DNA of 64,000 nucleotides, taken from contig NZ_CP017478.1 of assembly GCF_001761325.1 (NCBI RefSeq), forward strand, positions 440,001-504,000, read 5' to 3'. A program made the translations under genes and the position numbers. Numbering within the stretch: the stretch's first letter is position 1; each line of letters begins with the position of its first letter. This stretch comes from Urechidicola croceus (lineage in GTDB: Bacteria > Bacteroidota > Bacteroidia > Flavobacteriales > Flavobacteriaceae). The notes below the pieces were generated by a model, which worked only from the letters and a program-made list of their open reading frames with translations, ran no database searches and was not told the origin of the DNA. Positions 44,484-53,661 of this stretch are shown here, one piece after another.

Positions 44484-44873
44484 TTAGTTTGAAGCATCTA
44501 GATACACCCAATGATTATTTTCTTTAGAAAAATTAGAATTTTCGTGTATCACATTGACGGCTCCATTTTCCATAAAAAATGCCTTAAATTCAACCGTACC
44601 GTTCATATCGTTTTGAGTTCCATGTGTTGTATTTAAAACTTCTAATTTTATCCATTCCACAGATTTCGCCCATTTTTCAATGTCTTTTTTTTCTCGTTTT
44701 GAAGGTTTGGTAGTAGTATGATGACTTTGTTGTAAATAATCAATATTTGCCATTACAAATGCACTGTATCTTGAGCGCATTAATGCTTCGGCTGTTTTTA
44801 CAGTATGGATATTGCGATGTGCTTTCTCGCAACAGTCACTATATTTTATTGATGGATTACAAGGGCAATTCAT
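44484..44873 (-). CDS. YchJ family protein with SEC-C-like zinc motif
   Basis: 129 residues. The N-terminal CPCNPSIKYSDCCEKAH is the CxC...CC zinc-binding SEC-C motif. TAEALMRSRYSAFVMANIDYLQQSHH is the YchJ core, and EFKAFF is the family strand. YchJ proteins have an NTF2-like fold and no established role. It lies 7 bases downstream of the next gene on the same strand. Confidence 0.88.
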   Translation of the reverse strand: MNCPCNPSIKYSDCCEKAHRNIHTVKTAEALMRSRYSAFVMANIDYLQQSHHTTTKPSKREKKDIEKWAKSVEWIKLEVLNTTHGTQNDMNGTVEFKAFFMENGAVNVIHENSNFSKENNHWVYLDASN

Positions 44874-44880
44874 AGTGTGG

Positions 44881-45276
<396 letters not shown>

Positions 45277-45295
45277 TCAGATAGTTGTGTAGATA

Positions 45296-45315
45296 GGGCA
45301 ACATATAGGCAACAA
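45296..45315 (+). other. Integrase arm-type site candidates, left end
   Basis: GGGCAACA at 45296-45303 and GGCAACAA at 45308-45315, in the same orientation as a cluster at the right end. Spaced short repeats next to att are typical of arm sites bound by tyrosine integrases. Confidence 0.5.
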
Positions 45316-45361
45316 ACTATTGATAATAAAGGAAATAGCACGATAAATAAAAGTGTGATTT

Positions 45362-45853
45362 CTAAAAAATATCTGTTGTCAAATATAAACCTTTTTTCTT
45401 TCTCTTAGCCTTTAGATTTAATTTTTGATACAATGATAGTTCATCACAATAAACCTTGTTGTATGGCTTTGCATAGCCTTTTTGGATTAGTATTTTGTTA
45501 AGTGTTTTACCGTTAGGTAAAATAATATATGCTAATGTCCTACCAAATCTGTCTTGTTGGTTTTTGACTTCTTGAATTATTGTAATATTCGTTTTTGGTT
45601 TTGCTTTCTTTTTTAAAAAATTAAATGATCTATATCCTAATTCAATTAAAAATTCACTTGGTAGATGTAATTCTCTTTCATCATTTTTGAGTTTTTTACA
45701 AATCTTTAGTTCTGGAGCATCAATTCCTAAAAGCCTTATTTCTTCCTCTTTATTTGTGAAAATATTTTTTACAATTAAGCCGTCTCCATCTACAACTTTT
45801 ACTATTTCGTAATGTGGTCTAACTAAGATTTGTTTATTAGCCTTTGTTTGCAT
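45362..45853 (-). CDS. Thermonuclease family protein (SNase-like)
   Basis: 163 residues, one staphylococcal-nuclease domain. Signature VVDGDGLIV and IRLLGIDAPELK carry the calcium ligand and first catalytic arginine, and DRFGRTLAYI the second arginine, followed by LIQKGYAKPY. There is no signal peptide, so it probably acts in the cytoplasm or is released otherwise. It sits at the left end of the island, next to the att site. It may be defence cargo or serve element biology. Confidence 0.9.
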   Translation of the reverse strand: MQTKANKQILVRPHYEIVKVVDGDGLIVKNIFTNKEEEIRLLGIDAPELKICKKLKNDERELHLPSEFLIELGYRSFNFLKKKAKPKTNITIIQEVKNQQDRFGRTLAYIILPNGKTLNKILIQKGYAKPYNKVYCDELSLYQKLNLKAKRKKKGLYLTTDIF

Positions 45854-45896
45854 TTGTTTACACTTGTTTAAGTATTGATAATCAGATACTTGTATT

Positions 45897-45904
45897 TACA
45901 TTTG
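45897..45904 (+). promoter_or_regulatory. Minus-7 box (TACATTTG) of the 267-residue gene
   Basis: Exact TAnnTTTG match 41 bases before the ATG at 45946. Confidence 0.5.
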
Positions 45905-45945
45905 TAATAGTAATAAATTATTGTTTAACAAAAAAATAAATTAAA

Positions 45946-46749
45946 ATGGCAAGACAGAAAGGACCCCTAAAATATGTAGGTACACTTGGTGATATTAGAC
46001 ACTTCAAGATAAAAGGAAATGATGGATATTTTGCAGGATTAGTTGGTGGACCAACTGGCGACCAAGTAAAGAATGACCCTGCGTTCCAAAGAACACGAGA
46101 AAATATGAATGAATTTGGTGGCTGTGCAATGGTTGGTAAATCTATTCGTGTAGGTGTATCAAGTTTGATGAAATCTATGGCAGATAGTCAAGTAACAGGA
46201 CGATTAACTGCTGTAATGAAAAAAATCAATTTAGAAGATGGTTCAGAAGCAAGAGGTAAAAGAGCCGTACTTATTTCGCAAGTGCCTCAATATTTAAAAG
46301 GATTTGAATTTAATAGATTTACTTCTTTTAGTGGTGCGTTAAATGCTCCATTCACTTTAACACCTTCCGCTGGTAGAGATAGTTCAACTTTAGATGTTCC
46401 TGCATTTAATCCTTTGAATTATTTAAACATTCCTGCAGGTGCAAGTCATTTCAGAATTATTAACTCAATTTCAGTAATATCTGATTTTGAATTTAATACT
46501 GTAACAGGTGTTTATGAACCAAAAGAACAAGCATTAAATGAATTAGTAAATGTTGAGTATTCTGCATATTTACCTGTAGATACTGTTACTCCTTTACAAT
46601 CATTAATCGCAACATTGCCTGGTTCTCCAACAATGACACCAGATGTTAATTTGATTAATGTTGTTGGTATTGAGTTTTATCAAGAAGTAAATTCAAACTA
46701 TTACATTTTCAATCAAGGAAATGCAATGAAGATTGTTGATATTTTCTAA
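45946..46749 (+). CDS. Conserved Bacteroidota hypothetical protein (MARQKG family)
   Basis: 267 residues. The start MARQKGPLKYVGTLGDIRHF and the segments GYFAGLVGGPT and FQRTRENMNEFGGCAMVGK resemble a recurrent Bacteroidota family beginning MAR.KG..., whose members are found singly in many genomes and on elements. The first 110 residues are basic and helical (GKSIRVGVSSLMKSM, SEARGKRAV). The rest has beta-rich domains with aromatic strands. No signal peptide or enzyme motif is seen. It is the only island gene on the plus strand, with its own promoter and terminator. Confidence 0.7.
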   Translation: MARQKGPLKYVGTLGDIRHFKIKGNDGYFAGLVGGPTGDQVKNDPAFQRTRENMNEFGGCAMVGKSIRVGVSSLMKSMADSQVTGRLTAVMKKINLEDGSEARGKRAVLISQVPQYLKGFEFNRFTSFSGALNAPFTLTPSAGRDSSTLDVPAFNPLNYLNIPAGASHFRIINSISVISDFEFNTVTGVYEPKEQALNELVNVEYSAYLPVDTVTPLQSLIATLPGSPTMTPDVNLINVVGIEFYQEVNSNYYIFNQGNAMKIVDIF

Positions 46750-46781
46750 GATGCCGTAATTTAGAAAATAGTTGATTAAAG

Positions 46782-46809
46782 AAGCCTGCTCATTGAGTAG
46801 GCTTTTTTT
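46782..46809 (+). terminator. Intrinsic terminator after the 267-residue gene
   Basis: Stem AAGCCTGCTC / GAGTAGGCTT with loop ATT (one mismatch or wobble), then a run of seven T. Confidence 0.85.
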
Positions 46810-46898
46810 GTGCTGTATTCTATTTCATTGTTTTATTAAGGTGGTGCAATCATAGATACTATATACTTTGCTTTTAGTGGACTTAATTACGAAATACA

Positions 46899-47330
46899 TT
46901 ACTTTCTTCTTCTCGAAATATATCGGTAAAAAATAGCCCTTTTTGCATCTTGTATTAATTGGATATTTTGATGATACTGTTTTTCTTTATCTTCTAAAAG
47001 TTGAAGCACTTTTACTGATTTTTGAAAAACAGGCTTGTTTTCTTCTGCTATTTCATAACCGCCTGCAATTGCTTTTCGCATATCGTTTATTGTGATAAAT
47101 GGAATTACTGAACCTTTGAGGTAATAATGAAAAGATTTTGCCTTCCATAATCCAAAACATAACCAATATAAACTCTGTAATTCTTCTTCTGTATTTGCTG
47201 TAAGTACAAAGCAATTCGGACAAGGCTCTTTTAATGGCTTTCCGCTATTCATCCCTTTATTTAGAATGTAGAAGTGTGGTTTTTTTGTTTCGGCTGTTTT
47301 GCTGTTTGTTTTCAGATAGAATTTTGTCAT
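46899..47330 (-). CDS. DUF6943-like protein of Bacteroidota integrative elements
   Basis: 143 residues. The central block HFYILNKGMNSGKPLKEPCP then NCFVLTAN, LYWLCFGLW and GSVIPFITINDM is a pattern recalled from small proteins encoded on Bacteroidota conjugative and mobilisable elements (probably DUF6943). The C-terminus is a basic helix ending RYISRRRK. The function is unknown. It lies downstream of a structured non-coding element on the same strand. Confidence 0.55.
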   Translation of the reverse strand: MTKFYLKTNSKTAETKKPHFYILNKGMNSGKPLKEPCPNCFVLTANTEEELQSLYWLCFGLWKAKSFHYYLKGSVIPFITINDMRKAIAGGYEIAEENKPVFQKSVKVLQLLEDKEKQYHQNIQLIQDAKRAIFYRYISRRRK

Positions 47331-48415
47331 TTTAAACGGATTTTAGTTGTATTCCGAAATCCCCTTCACAAAATTTTTTGACAAAGAAAAAAACGAAAAA
47401 AAAAGAAAGCCGTTTAACAAGTGGTAAGGGTTGGACTGACAAGGTTTTTGAGGAAAATACTACCCTTTCGGGTGGAGATTTTTTTCAAAACCCGTAGGGC
47501 TTGACCTTTTCAGACCAAACCGTCCGCTTACTCTTGCATTCTTTTTTATTCTTTTGTTATAATATTATCTCCCTCTATGTTTCTTGATAACTACTTAATG
47601 TTCTTCAATTCCTTTGGGGAAATATGACCAGAAAAAAAATAAACTATACCTATTCTAAAAGCGTGGGCTGATGGTGGCAAGTGTGACGATTGAACGAAAT
47701 GGAACTATTGGGTGGGATGGAATGAAGTAAACTGAATATTTTGCAGGGTTGCAGAGTTTGCAAACTTTACAATTTACTGTAAACTCTTTTTGGGTGGATA
47801 AAATATTCGGTTTGCGTAATGGAATTGTGCGTTGGCATAGTGTAATGTAGAGAATGAGTTACTCTTGCGTGGCTGTTGTAGGCGTTAGTGGTTGATTGTA
47901 ATGAGTGAATGTAGGCACGAAATGAACGAGTGTAATGAAACCTCTAAAAGCCGTAATTATGAATAGTTTATTTTTTTTCTGACCGCTGAAAAGGGTGGTG
48001 GGGAATTGTGGTCTTTCGGTTGGTGAAGTAGGTTTTATGCGTTGGATTTTGCGGTTATTTAACATAATGTTATTATAGGACATAGGCGAAGCCCGAAATG
48101 CAATGTAGCCCTTTTGGGTATGTACTATAATGCCACATTATGTTACTTAACTTTGGGTTGTTTTTTTTGGCACAAGTTTGTTCATTGCGGGCATTGGCGA
48201 ACAATACGTCTTGTTGCTTTTTCTGCAAGAAGTGTGACAAAAAAAACAACTATGCGGTGGGAAAGCGGAAGGGTATAAAAAGACAGAAAAGTTATGAGGC
48301 ACGAATAACGTTGGATTTTTATAGCCTGTGGGAAAACCTACGGAACCAACCGTTATTAAAGTCGTGCGTAGCACACCTATTAAATACTATGTTTGTTGTT
48401 TAGATAAATGCTTGT
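47331..48415. other. 1.1-kb non-coding region of the island
   Basis: No convincing gene on either strand, and base composition is more G+C-rich than the flanks. It contains the three-way-junction structure at 47429-47521, a perfect palindrome AGTTTGCAAACT at 47755-47766, and small hairpins such as CCCTTTTGGG near 48109-48118. It may hold a transfer origin, replication origin or non-coding RNA. Confidence 0.6.
47429..47521 (-). ncRNA. Candidate structured RNA (three-way junction with a GAAA-capped hairpin)
   Basis: The closing stem pairs GGTTGGACTGACAAGG (47429-47444) with CCTTTTCAGACCAAACC (47505-47521), nearly complete. Inside are one arm with TTTTGA / TCAAAA and AAAAT / ATTTT, capped by ACCC-TTTC-GGGT (47462-47473), and a small hairpin CCC-GTA-GGG (47491-47499). 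On the minus strand the cap reads CCCGAAAGGG, a GNRA tetraloop, so the minus strand is the likely RNA. It ends about 100 bases before the DUF6943-like start. It could be a leader, a small RNA, or a DNA structure such as oriT. Confidence 0.55.
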
Positions 48416-50479
48416 TTATAAAAACCATAGGTTCTTTTGACCGAAAGGTGGCAAACTATCATTTTTAAAGAAAGGATAAATTTCTGCAACCATTTCTGGG
48501 TATTTGATTGTAACAGGTAAATTTTGTTGCCTTACCGATTTCCAATACATTCTACTAAATTGATACACCTGATCTATTAAATCCTTTATCATTAATTTAT
48601 CGCCTAATAATGCTTCCTCTGATGATGAAAATGTAAGTTTAATTGGAAAAGGATTGTCTGTTACTGTTTCTCTTGTATTGTACCGTGTATTATTAAACAA
48701 TAGATATTGTTCTTTACCAATTGGAACAATAGAACCACTTAAAGGCATTAGGTTTGGACTATCTAAATCAAACGCTACATAGTCATTAGAAAGTGTTTTG
48801 TTGATTGTAATAATGATTACAGGTATATTCCAATTAAACTTATGTAAGATGTCGTAAATAGGCTCTAAATCCTTTTTACTAATCTTTTTGTAGAAATGTA
48901 TTACTAATCTTTTGGCTTGTTTATGATTATCTACTACATATTTCATTATTGCTTTGCTTATTTCTCCACCTAACTTTTCGGTTTCATTAGAATTAAAGCA
49001 ATTAAAATCTTGAAATGTACCATCATTATTAAAACAAAATGTACTACCAATGTATTTGGTTTTTTGAGTTACCGAATAAAAAGCACCTACACCTACAACT
49101 AAATCATCTTTTGTATCTGTATCTAATCGCCAAGGAATACCATTTATTTTTGCCAATAAAGCGACAGCAATATTGGGTAAATACCATTTAAAATTAGCAT
49201 TGAATAAACTCTCTTTATAAATTACTTGTGATGTTATACCTTGATTTAGAAATAACTCTTTCATTTTGTAATACAACATTAATCTTTGATTGTCTTTTTC
49301 ATCCTTACTAACAGGACTAATATAAAAAGCAACATATAATGTATTATCTACTTTTTCAAAAGTAGATAGTTGTTGTGTTATTTCTTGTAAGGCAGTATCG
49401 ACACTTGTAAATTCAAAACCTTTACTTTCTACCATATAAAAGTTCTGTGCAATTGCTTCTTGCATTGGTGGAAAATTTACATACTCTCCATTCTTTAAAC
49501 CATCACGAAGTATTGAGAATAATTTTGTAACATATTTTTTTCTATCGTCTTTATGATAAATAAAAACAAAACGAACATTTGATTCATCAGAAGGCTTGTA
49601 AGGCTTTAGCCTTAAAAAGTCTTTTTTTGGCTCTTTTCCTTTACCTTTTCCAAAAGACAGTTCACTTGAACTGTTTTTAGTTTTTAAAATTTGTAAATTA
49701 TTTGGGTCGTCATTATTAATAGAAATATAACCAGCACCAACTAATGGGATTATACTTTTAAATACTTCAGTATTTAAATAAGTATCGTAAAAGAAATTTA
49801 TTTCTTTGAGATATGGTTTGTATTTATTTGGCTCACGCTTAAAAGGTCTATCAATAGTTAGTTCATCTAATAAGGTTTTACTAAGAATTGGATATACTTT
49901 ATCGAGATTAAGTTTTAATTCTTGACTTTGCCATTGATAACTATATATTTCATTTTTAAATAGAACTTTATTTATTAACTCTGGACGTAAATTATCGAAC
50001 TCTGCAATGCTTTTTTTATGTACTAAAGAAGCACCATCAAAAGTAATAACTAACTCCATACCCTTTGAAACATTAGCATATTGAACCCTTAATGAATATT
50101 TTTTATAGGTTGTATAATTATTGTTTTTTACTGTACTATCTTTTAACCATACTTCTACGTCATTTACAAAACCAAAATTTACTGCATCAGCATTTCGAAG
50201 AAAAAAATCATAAATTGATTTGGTGTAATAATGATTAGCAAAAGCCCAACTTGTATTAAAATCTACTTCTGCAATAAAATCACAATCTGCTGTATCTTTA
50301 AAATTAGAATATAATCTTTTGCAATCCTGTAACTCTTCTTCATATTTAGCCCATAAAGATTTAGGATATTCAAACTTTTTTAAAGGATAATAGCCGTCTT
50401 TTTTCTCTTTATAAAAACCAAACTCTACTTTAGTAGAGGGATGGTTGAATGGGATGATATTTAGTGTGAGTTTTTGCAA
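48416..50479 (-). CDS. MID-PIWI Argonaute-like protein, predicted catalytically inactive
   Basis: 687 residues. MID region about 300-450: Y404-K405 in LYYKMKELF, Q418 in ITSQVIY and K444 in LLAKINGIPW match the YK...Q...K pocket for a guide 5' phosphate. PIWI region about 450-687, ending QQNLPVTIKYPEMVAEIYPF. Catalytic DEDX positions appear changed: VVGVGAF has G465 where the first D is expected, and VIHFYKK has Y530 where VIHRDG is usual. So it probably binds guide and target but does not cut. It is the last gene of an XRE-Mod-nuclease-Res operon, 3 bases after Res, which suggests it guides or modulates the type III system. Confidence 0.82.
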   Translation of the reverse strand: MQKLTLNIIPFNHPSTKVEFGFYKEKKDGYYPLKKFEYPKSLWAKYEEELQDCKRLYSNFKDTADCDFIAEVDFNTSWAFANHYYTKSIYDFFLRNADAVNFGFVNDVEVWLKDSTVKNNNYTTYKKYSLRVQYANVSKGMELVITFDGASLVHKKSIAEFDNLRPELINKVLFKNEIYSYQWQSQELKLNLDKVYPILSKTLLDELTIDRPFKREPNKYKPYLKEINFFYDTYLNTEVFKSIIPLVGAGYISINNDDPNNLQILKTKNSSSELSFGKGKGKEPKKDFLRLKPYKPSDESNVRFVFIYHKDDRKKYVTKLFSILRDGLKNGEYVNFPPMQEAIAQNFYMVESKGFEFTSVDTALQEITQQLSTFEKVDNTLYVAFYISPVSKDEKDNQRLMLYYKMKELFLNQGITSQVIYKESLFNANFKWYLPNIAVALLAKINGIPWRLDTDTKDDLVVGVGAFYSVTQKTKYIGSTFCFNNDGTFQDFNCFNSNETEKLGGEISKAIMKYVVDNHKQAKRLVIHFYKKISKKDLEPIYDILHKFNWNIPVIIITINKTLSNDYVAFDLDSPNLMPLSGSIVPIGKEQYLLFNNTRYNTRETVTDNPFPIKLTFSSSEEALLGDKLMIKDLIDQVYQFSRMYWKSVRQQNLPVTIKYPEMVAEIYPFFKNDSLPPFGQKNLWFL

Positions 50480-50482
50480 ATT

Positions 50483-53098
50483 TTAAATATTTAGAGTTGC
50501 TTTAAATTTATTATCAAATTCTGTTTTCTTTTGTGCTTCATTGTATAAAGGCATACCAACTAACTTATAATCTCTATTTTCATAAACTACTTGTAGTTTA
50601 TAGTCTTTTTCTAATTGCAATAAAAATCTTTCTTTGATTTGACTATCTTCATTTGTAAGTCTATCTCCACCTTTTGGCTCTATAAACATTTGATGAATAA
50701 TAGATTTTGAATTGTCTTTTTTCTTTAGAATTAATACAAAGTCTGGCTCTAATGCTTGACCTTCATCAAAGGTGTATAACTTAAAGTGTTTTTCATTTCT
50801 GATTAAGTATATTTCATCATACTTTTTAGATAGAGAAATATATGCTTGTTTGATATATTTAACTAAATACTTTTCTTCTGATGTACCATAATTATCATTA
50901 AAAACATACCAATCTTCTGTTGATAAATCAATAAACAAATCTTGATTTGTGGTTTCTGTTTGACCTAATCCATATTCTTGGTCTCCATCTTCATTTACAG
51001 ATATGTTTAATACTTTTTCTTTTTCAAATGTATATTTTATACCCTGTGGTTCAAACTCTTTTGTACCTTTAAAAGAAACAGAACCTTGTGGAATTGCTTT
51101 AGCAATTTCATCAAAGACTTTTACTAAAGTCTCTAATATCATTTCATTTGAAGGGTTTTGAACTTGTTCAATAGTTCCTTCTAATTCAACCTTAATATTC
51201 AAAGCATATTTATCTGAAGTTAGAAACTCTGATACAGATTTTAAATGTGGGAAATACTTTTGAAGATTGTTAAATCTGTAAAAAGGTAATTTATTTAATG
51301 CTTTTCTTTTTATGTGAATAGGAAATGAAGCAATTGGATGGATTTTAGTTTCTTTAGAAATATTCACTTGTACAGTTTGAGAAGATGCTAAACTAACATT
51401 TGAGATACCAGTAAGAAACTTTTTCTTATAAGGATATTCTATTATTTTTTTATCTAATTCGAGAATATCTAAGCGGTCATAAACTGTTCTTTTATTTAAG
51501 TATAAAACACCACTTTTAAACATATCGGTATCTTTAAAACTATCCTTTACATACAGTCTTTTTTGAACTGTTTTGATAGATTTCATACCTATTTGCTCTA
51601 ATGCCTTATTAAGTTCTGATATGTACTTTGGATTGTGTGCTGAATGATAATATAGTTCTTCACAAATACGCAATTCATTTTCTATATCATCATCATATTT
51701 TCTTTGAAATAGCGACTGAGTATCATTTAATTTAAAAGGACAATATCTTGCACCTCTACCAATTAATTGTGCTTCTGACATAGTTGTTTTACCAACCTTA
51801 CCACTTTTATGGTCTGCATCTCTTGTATTGTATAATCTAACTATATCGAATAGATTTAAAACGTCCCAACCTTCATTTAATTTATCTACTGCAAATATTG
51901 CTCGATATTCATTATCTATATCTTCTAAACTATTGACAATTAGTTGTTTTTCTACACTATCATCTTTACTGTTTACTGATATACATTTATCTTCTGAAAA
52001 ATCTCCTTTTAACTCTAAAATTAAATTTGAAATAGTAATATTTTGAGCATCAAAATAATTAAATATTCTTTCTATTATTGGGTTTGTAGAATTGTTTCTT
52101 ATTTTGTTAAGTGTTGCAGGTGTTAAGTTATTTATGCCATCAATAAACTCTGTAAAGAATGATTTACTTTCTCCAATAGTTTTAGATTTTAACAACATTA
52201 CCGGCTTAATATTTATTTTGTTTTTCTCGAATACTTTTCTACGATATTGATTTAAAATAACTGCTTGTAATGCTCTTTCAAATTGATTTAATTCTGCTTG
52301 AAGTACTTGTACTTCTTTAGAATATTTATCTTTTCGAAATTGCTTTAGTGGATAATCAAATAACAGTTTATCGTTGTACTTTTTTTCAACTTCTGGATGC
52401 TGTAAATCTGCTGTTGCCGTAAACTCTAATAAAAGATTATCAGGATTAGAATTGAATATTTTATTGACAGTACCTTCCCAACTTAAAATACTTTCTACTT
52501 CATCTTTTGTTTTTTTACCTTTCTTAGTTTCTGCATTAATATGGTGTGCTTCATCAGATAATAATACTATCTTTTTATCTTCAAAATCTTCATAAGTTAA
52601 TGCGTTTTCTTTAGGTGTATTTAAGCGAGAGTGTAAACCTTGAATAGTTGTAAAAACTATATTAATATCTTCTTGGTTTGCTGTTTCAAAATTATCTACT
52701 TCTTTAATTGTTATTTGCTTATCTGCAATGGATAAGGTTTCATTAAAAAGGTATTTAGAAGAAAGTGAGTTTAAGAAATTGTCTTTTGTTTTCTCAATAA
52801 TATTAGAACTATTAACAAAGAATATAAAATTGCGATACCCTTGTTCATACAAATCTAAAATAACACCTGCCATTACTAAAGTTTTACCACTACCTGTTGC
52901 CATATGAAATAACAACTGTGTTGGTTTTTTTCTTTGGTTATCTTGATTTAATGCAAAATTGAACCTTGAAAAGGCTTCATTTTGATATGGCCTTAAAGCA
53001 AATTTAGGATTTAGGTTATTAATAATATGCGGTTTTACCTCAATAGGAATAAAGCCCATTGAAATACCTGCTGATATTTTTTGTTCTAATGTTTGCAT
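50483..53098 (-). CDS. Type III restriction endonuclease subunit Res (helicase-nuclease)
   Basis: 871 residues from the ATG at 53098, one base after the preceding stop; a start at 53131 would overlap that gene. Superfamily 2 motifs: LRPYQNEAF (Q motif), MATGSGKT (Walker A), LLSDEAHH (DEAH), LLEFTATA (motif III), DKLNEGWDV and QLIGRGARY (motifs V-VI). The C-terminal nuclease shows EPDFVLIL and FIEPKGGD, the D...ExK of a PD-(D/E)XK fold. With Mod it should cleave DNA with unmodified sites after translocation. The usual partner gene order mod-res is kept, with a small nuclease gene between. Confidence 0.93.
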   Translation of the reverse strand: MQTLEQKISAGISMGFIPIEVKPHIINNLNPKFALRPYQNEAFSRFNFALNQDNQRKKPTQLLFHMATGSGKTLVMAGVILDLYEQGYRNFIFFVNSSNIIEKTKDNFLNSLSSKYLFNETLSIADKQITIKEVDNFETANQEDINIVFTTIQGLHSRLNTPKENALTYEDFEDKKIVLLSDEAHHINAETKKGKKTKDEVESILSWEGTVNKIFNSNPDNLLLEFTATADLQHPEVEKKYNDKLLFDYPLKQFRKDKYSKEVQVLQAELNQFERALQAVILNQYRRKVFEKNKINIKPVMLLKSKTIGESKSFFTEFIDGINNLTPATLNKIRNNSTNPIIERIFNYFDAQNITISNLILELKGDFSEDKCISVNSKDDSVEKQLIVNSLEDIDNEYRAIFAVDKLNEGWDVLNLFDIVRLYNTRDADHKSGKVGKTTMSEAQLIGRGARYCPFKLNDTQSLFQRKYDDDIENELRICEELYYHSAHNPKYISELNKALEQIGMKSIKTVQKRLYVKDSFKDTDMFKSGVLYLNKRTVYDRLDILELDKKIIEYPYKKKFLTGISNVSLASSQTVQVNISKETKIHPIASFPIHIKRKALNKLPFYRFNNLQKYFPHLKSVSEFLTSDKYALNIKVELEGTIEQVQNPSNEMILETLVKVFDEIAKAIPQGSVSFKGTKEFEPQGIKYTFEKEKVLNISVNEDGDQEYGLGQTETTNQDLFIDLSTEDWYVFNDNYGTSEEKYLVKYIKQAYISLSKKYDEIYLIRNEKHFKLYTFDEGQALEPDFVLILKKKDNSKSIIHQMFIEPKGGDRLTNEDSQIKERFLLQLEKDYKLQVVYENRDYKLVGMPLYNEAQKKTEFDNKFKATLNI

Positions 53099-53099
53099 A

Positions 53100-53654
53100 T
53101 TATCCCTTAATAAGTGTAAATAGGTTTTCAAAATCTTTATTCATAGCACCCCATCTAAATTCGTGATTTGGTGTTAGATATTTGTACCCTGCAAATGTGT
53201 TATGTGTAACAACAGCATATTTACTAACCTCTACACCTTTTATCCAACCATAAAAACCGATTTCTTTTCTATTGAAATCTATCCAGCCAACTATCACAAA
53301 GTCTTTTGTAGATGGGTTTTGTTCTTGAGGATAACCATAAGTCCAACCATCAGTAGGAGGTCTTGATGTTGATTTTTTAGCAACCTTTATGTCTATTTTT
53401 TTATTATTAATCAAGAAGTCATATTGATCTGAATTAACAATAGTAAAATCTGTTTCATCTAATTTGTAATCAATATTTTTGGATTTTAAATAATGTTCAA
53501 ATGCTATTTCTCCTAAACAACCAAGTAATGCCTTGTCTATTCTTTGAGCATTACTAAGATGAAACCGAGAATATAAACCATTTTCAATCATAGTTGTAGC
53601 ACGTTTTCTTGCTTCATTTAATGCTATGTCAAAATCTATATCTATTATTATCAT
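53100..53654 (-). CDS. Predicted PD-(D/E)XK nuclease-like protein between mod and res
   Basis: 184 residues. GCLGEIAFEHYLKSKNID gives the helix glutamate, and DQYDFLINNKKIDIKVAKK has the core pattern D...D-I-K of the PD-(D/E)XK superfamily, where the ExK position is DIK. The second half has WTYGYPQEQNPSTKDFVIVG and is beta-rich. There is no signal peptide. It is embedded in the operon, with 7 bases to Mod and 1 base to Res, so it probably works with the complex, as an extra nuclease or guide-processing enzyme. A degenerate non-catalytic version is also possible. Confidence 0.7.
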   Translation of the reverse strand: MIIIDIDFDIALNEARKRATTMIENGLYSRFHLSNAQRIDKALLGCLGEIAFEHYLKSKNIDYKLDETDFTIVNSDQYDFLINNKKIDIKVAKKSTSRPPTDGWTYGYPQEQNPSTKDFVIVGWIDFNRKEIGFYGWIKGVEVSKYAVVTHNTFAGYKYLTPNHEFRWGAMNKDFENLFTLIKG

Positions 53655-53661
53655 ATTATGC

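Noticed and set aside
47859-48403. Open frames of 74 and 87 codons in the island's non-coding region
   Set aside because: Their peptides have no recognisable domain, they lie on opposite strands in DNA with palindromes, and no promoter or ribosome site supports them.
52374-52595. Plus-strand frames opposite the type III res and mod genes
   Set aside because: Antisense shadows of strongly conserved helicase and methyltransferase coding sequence.
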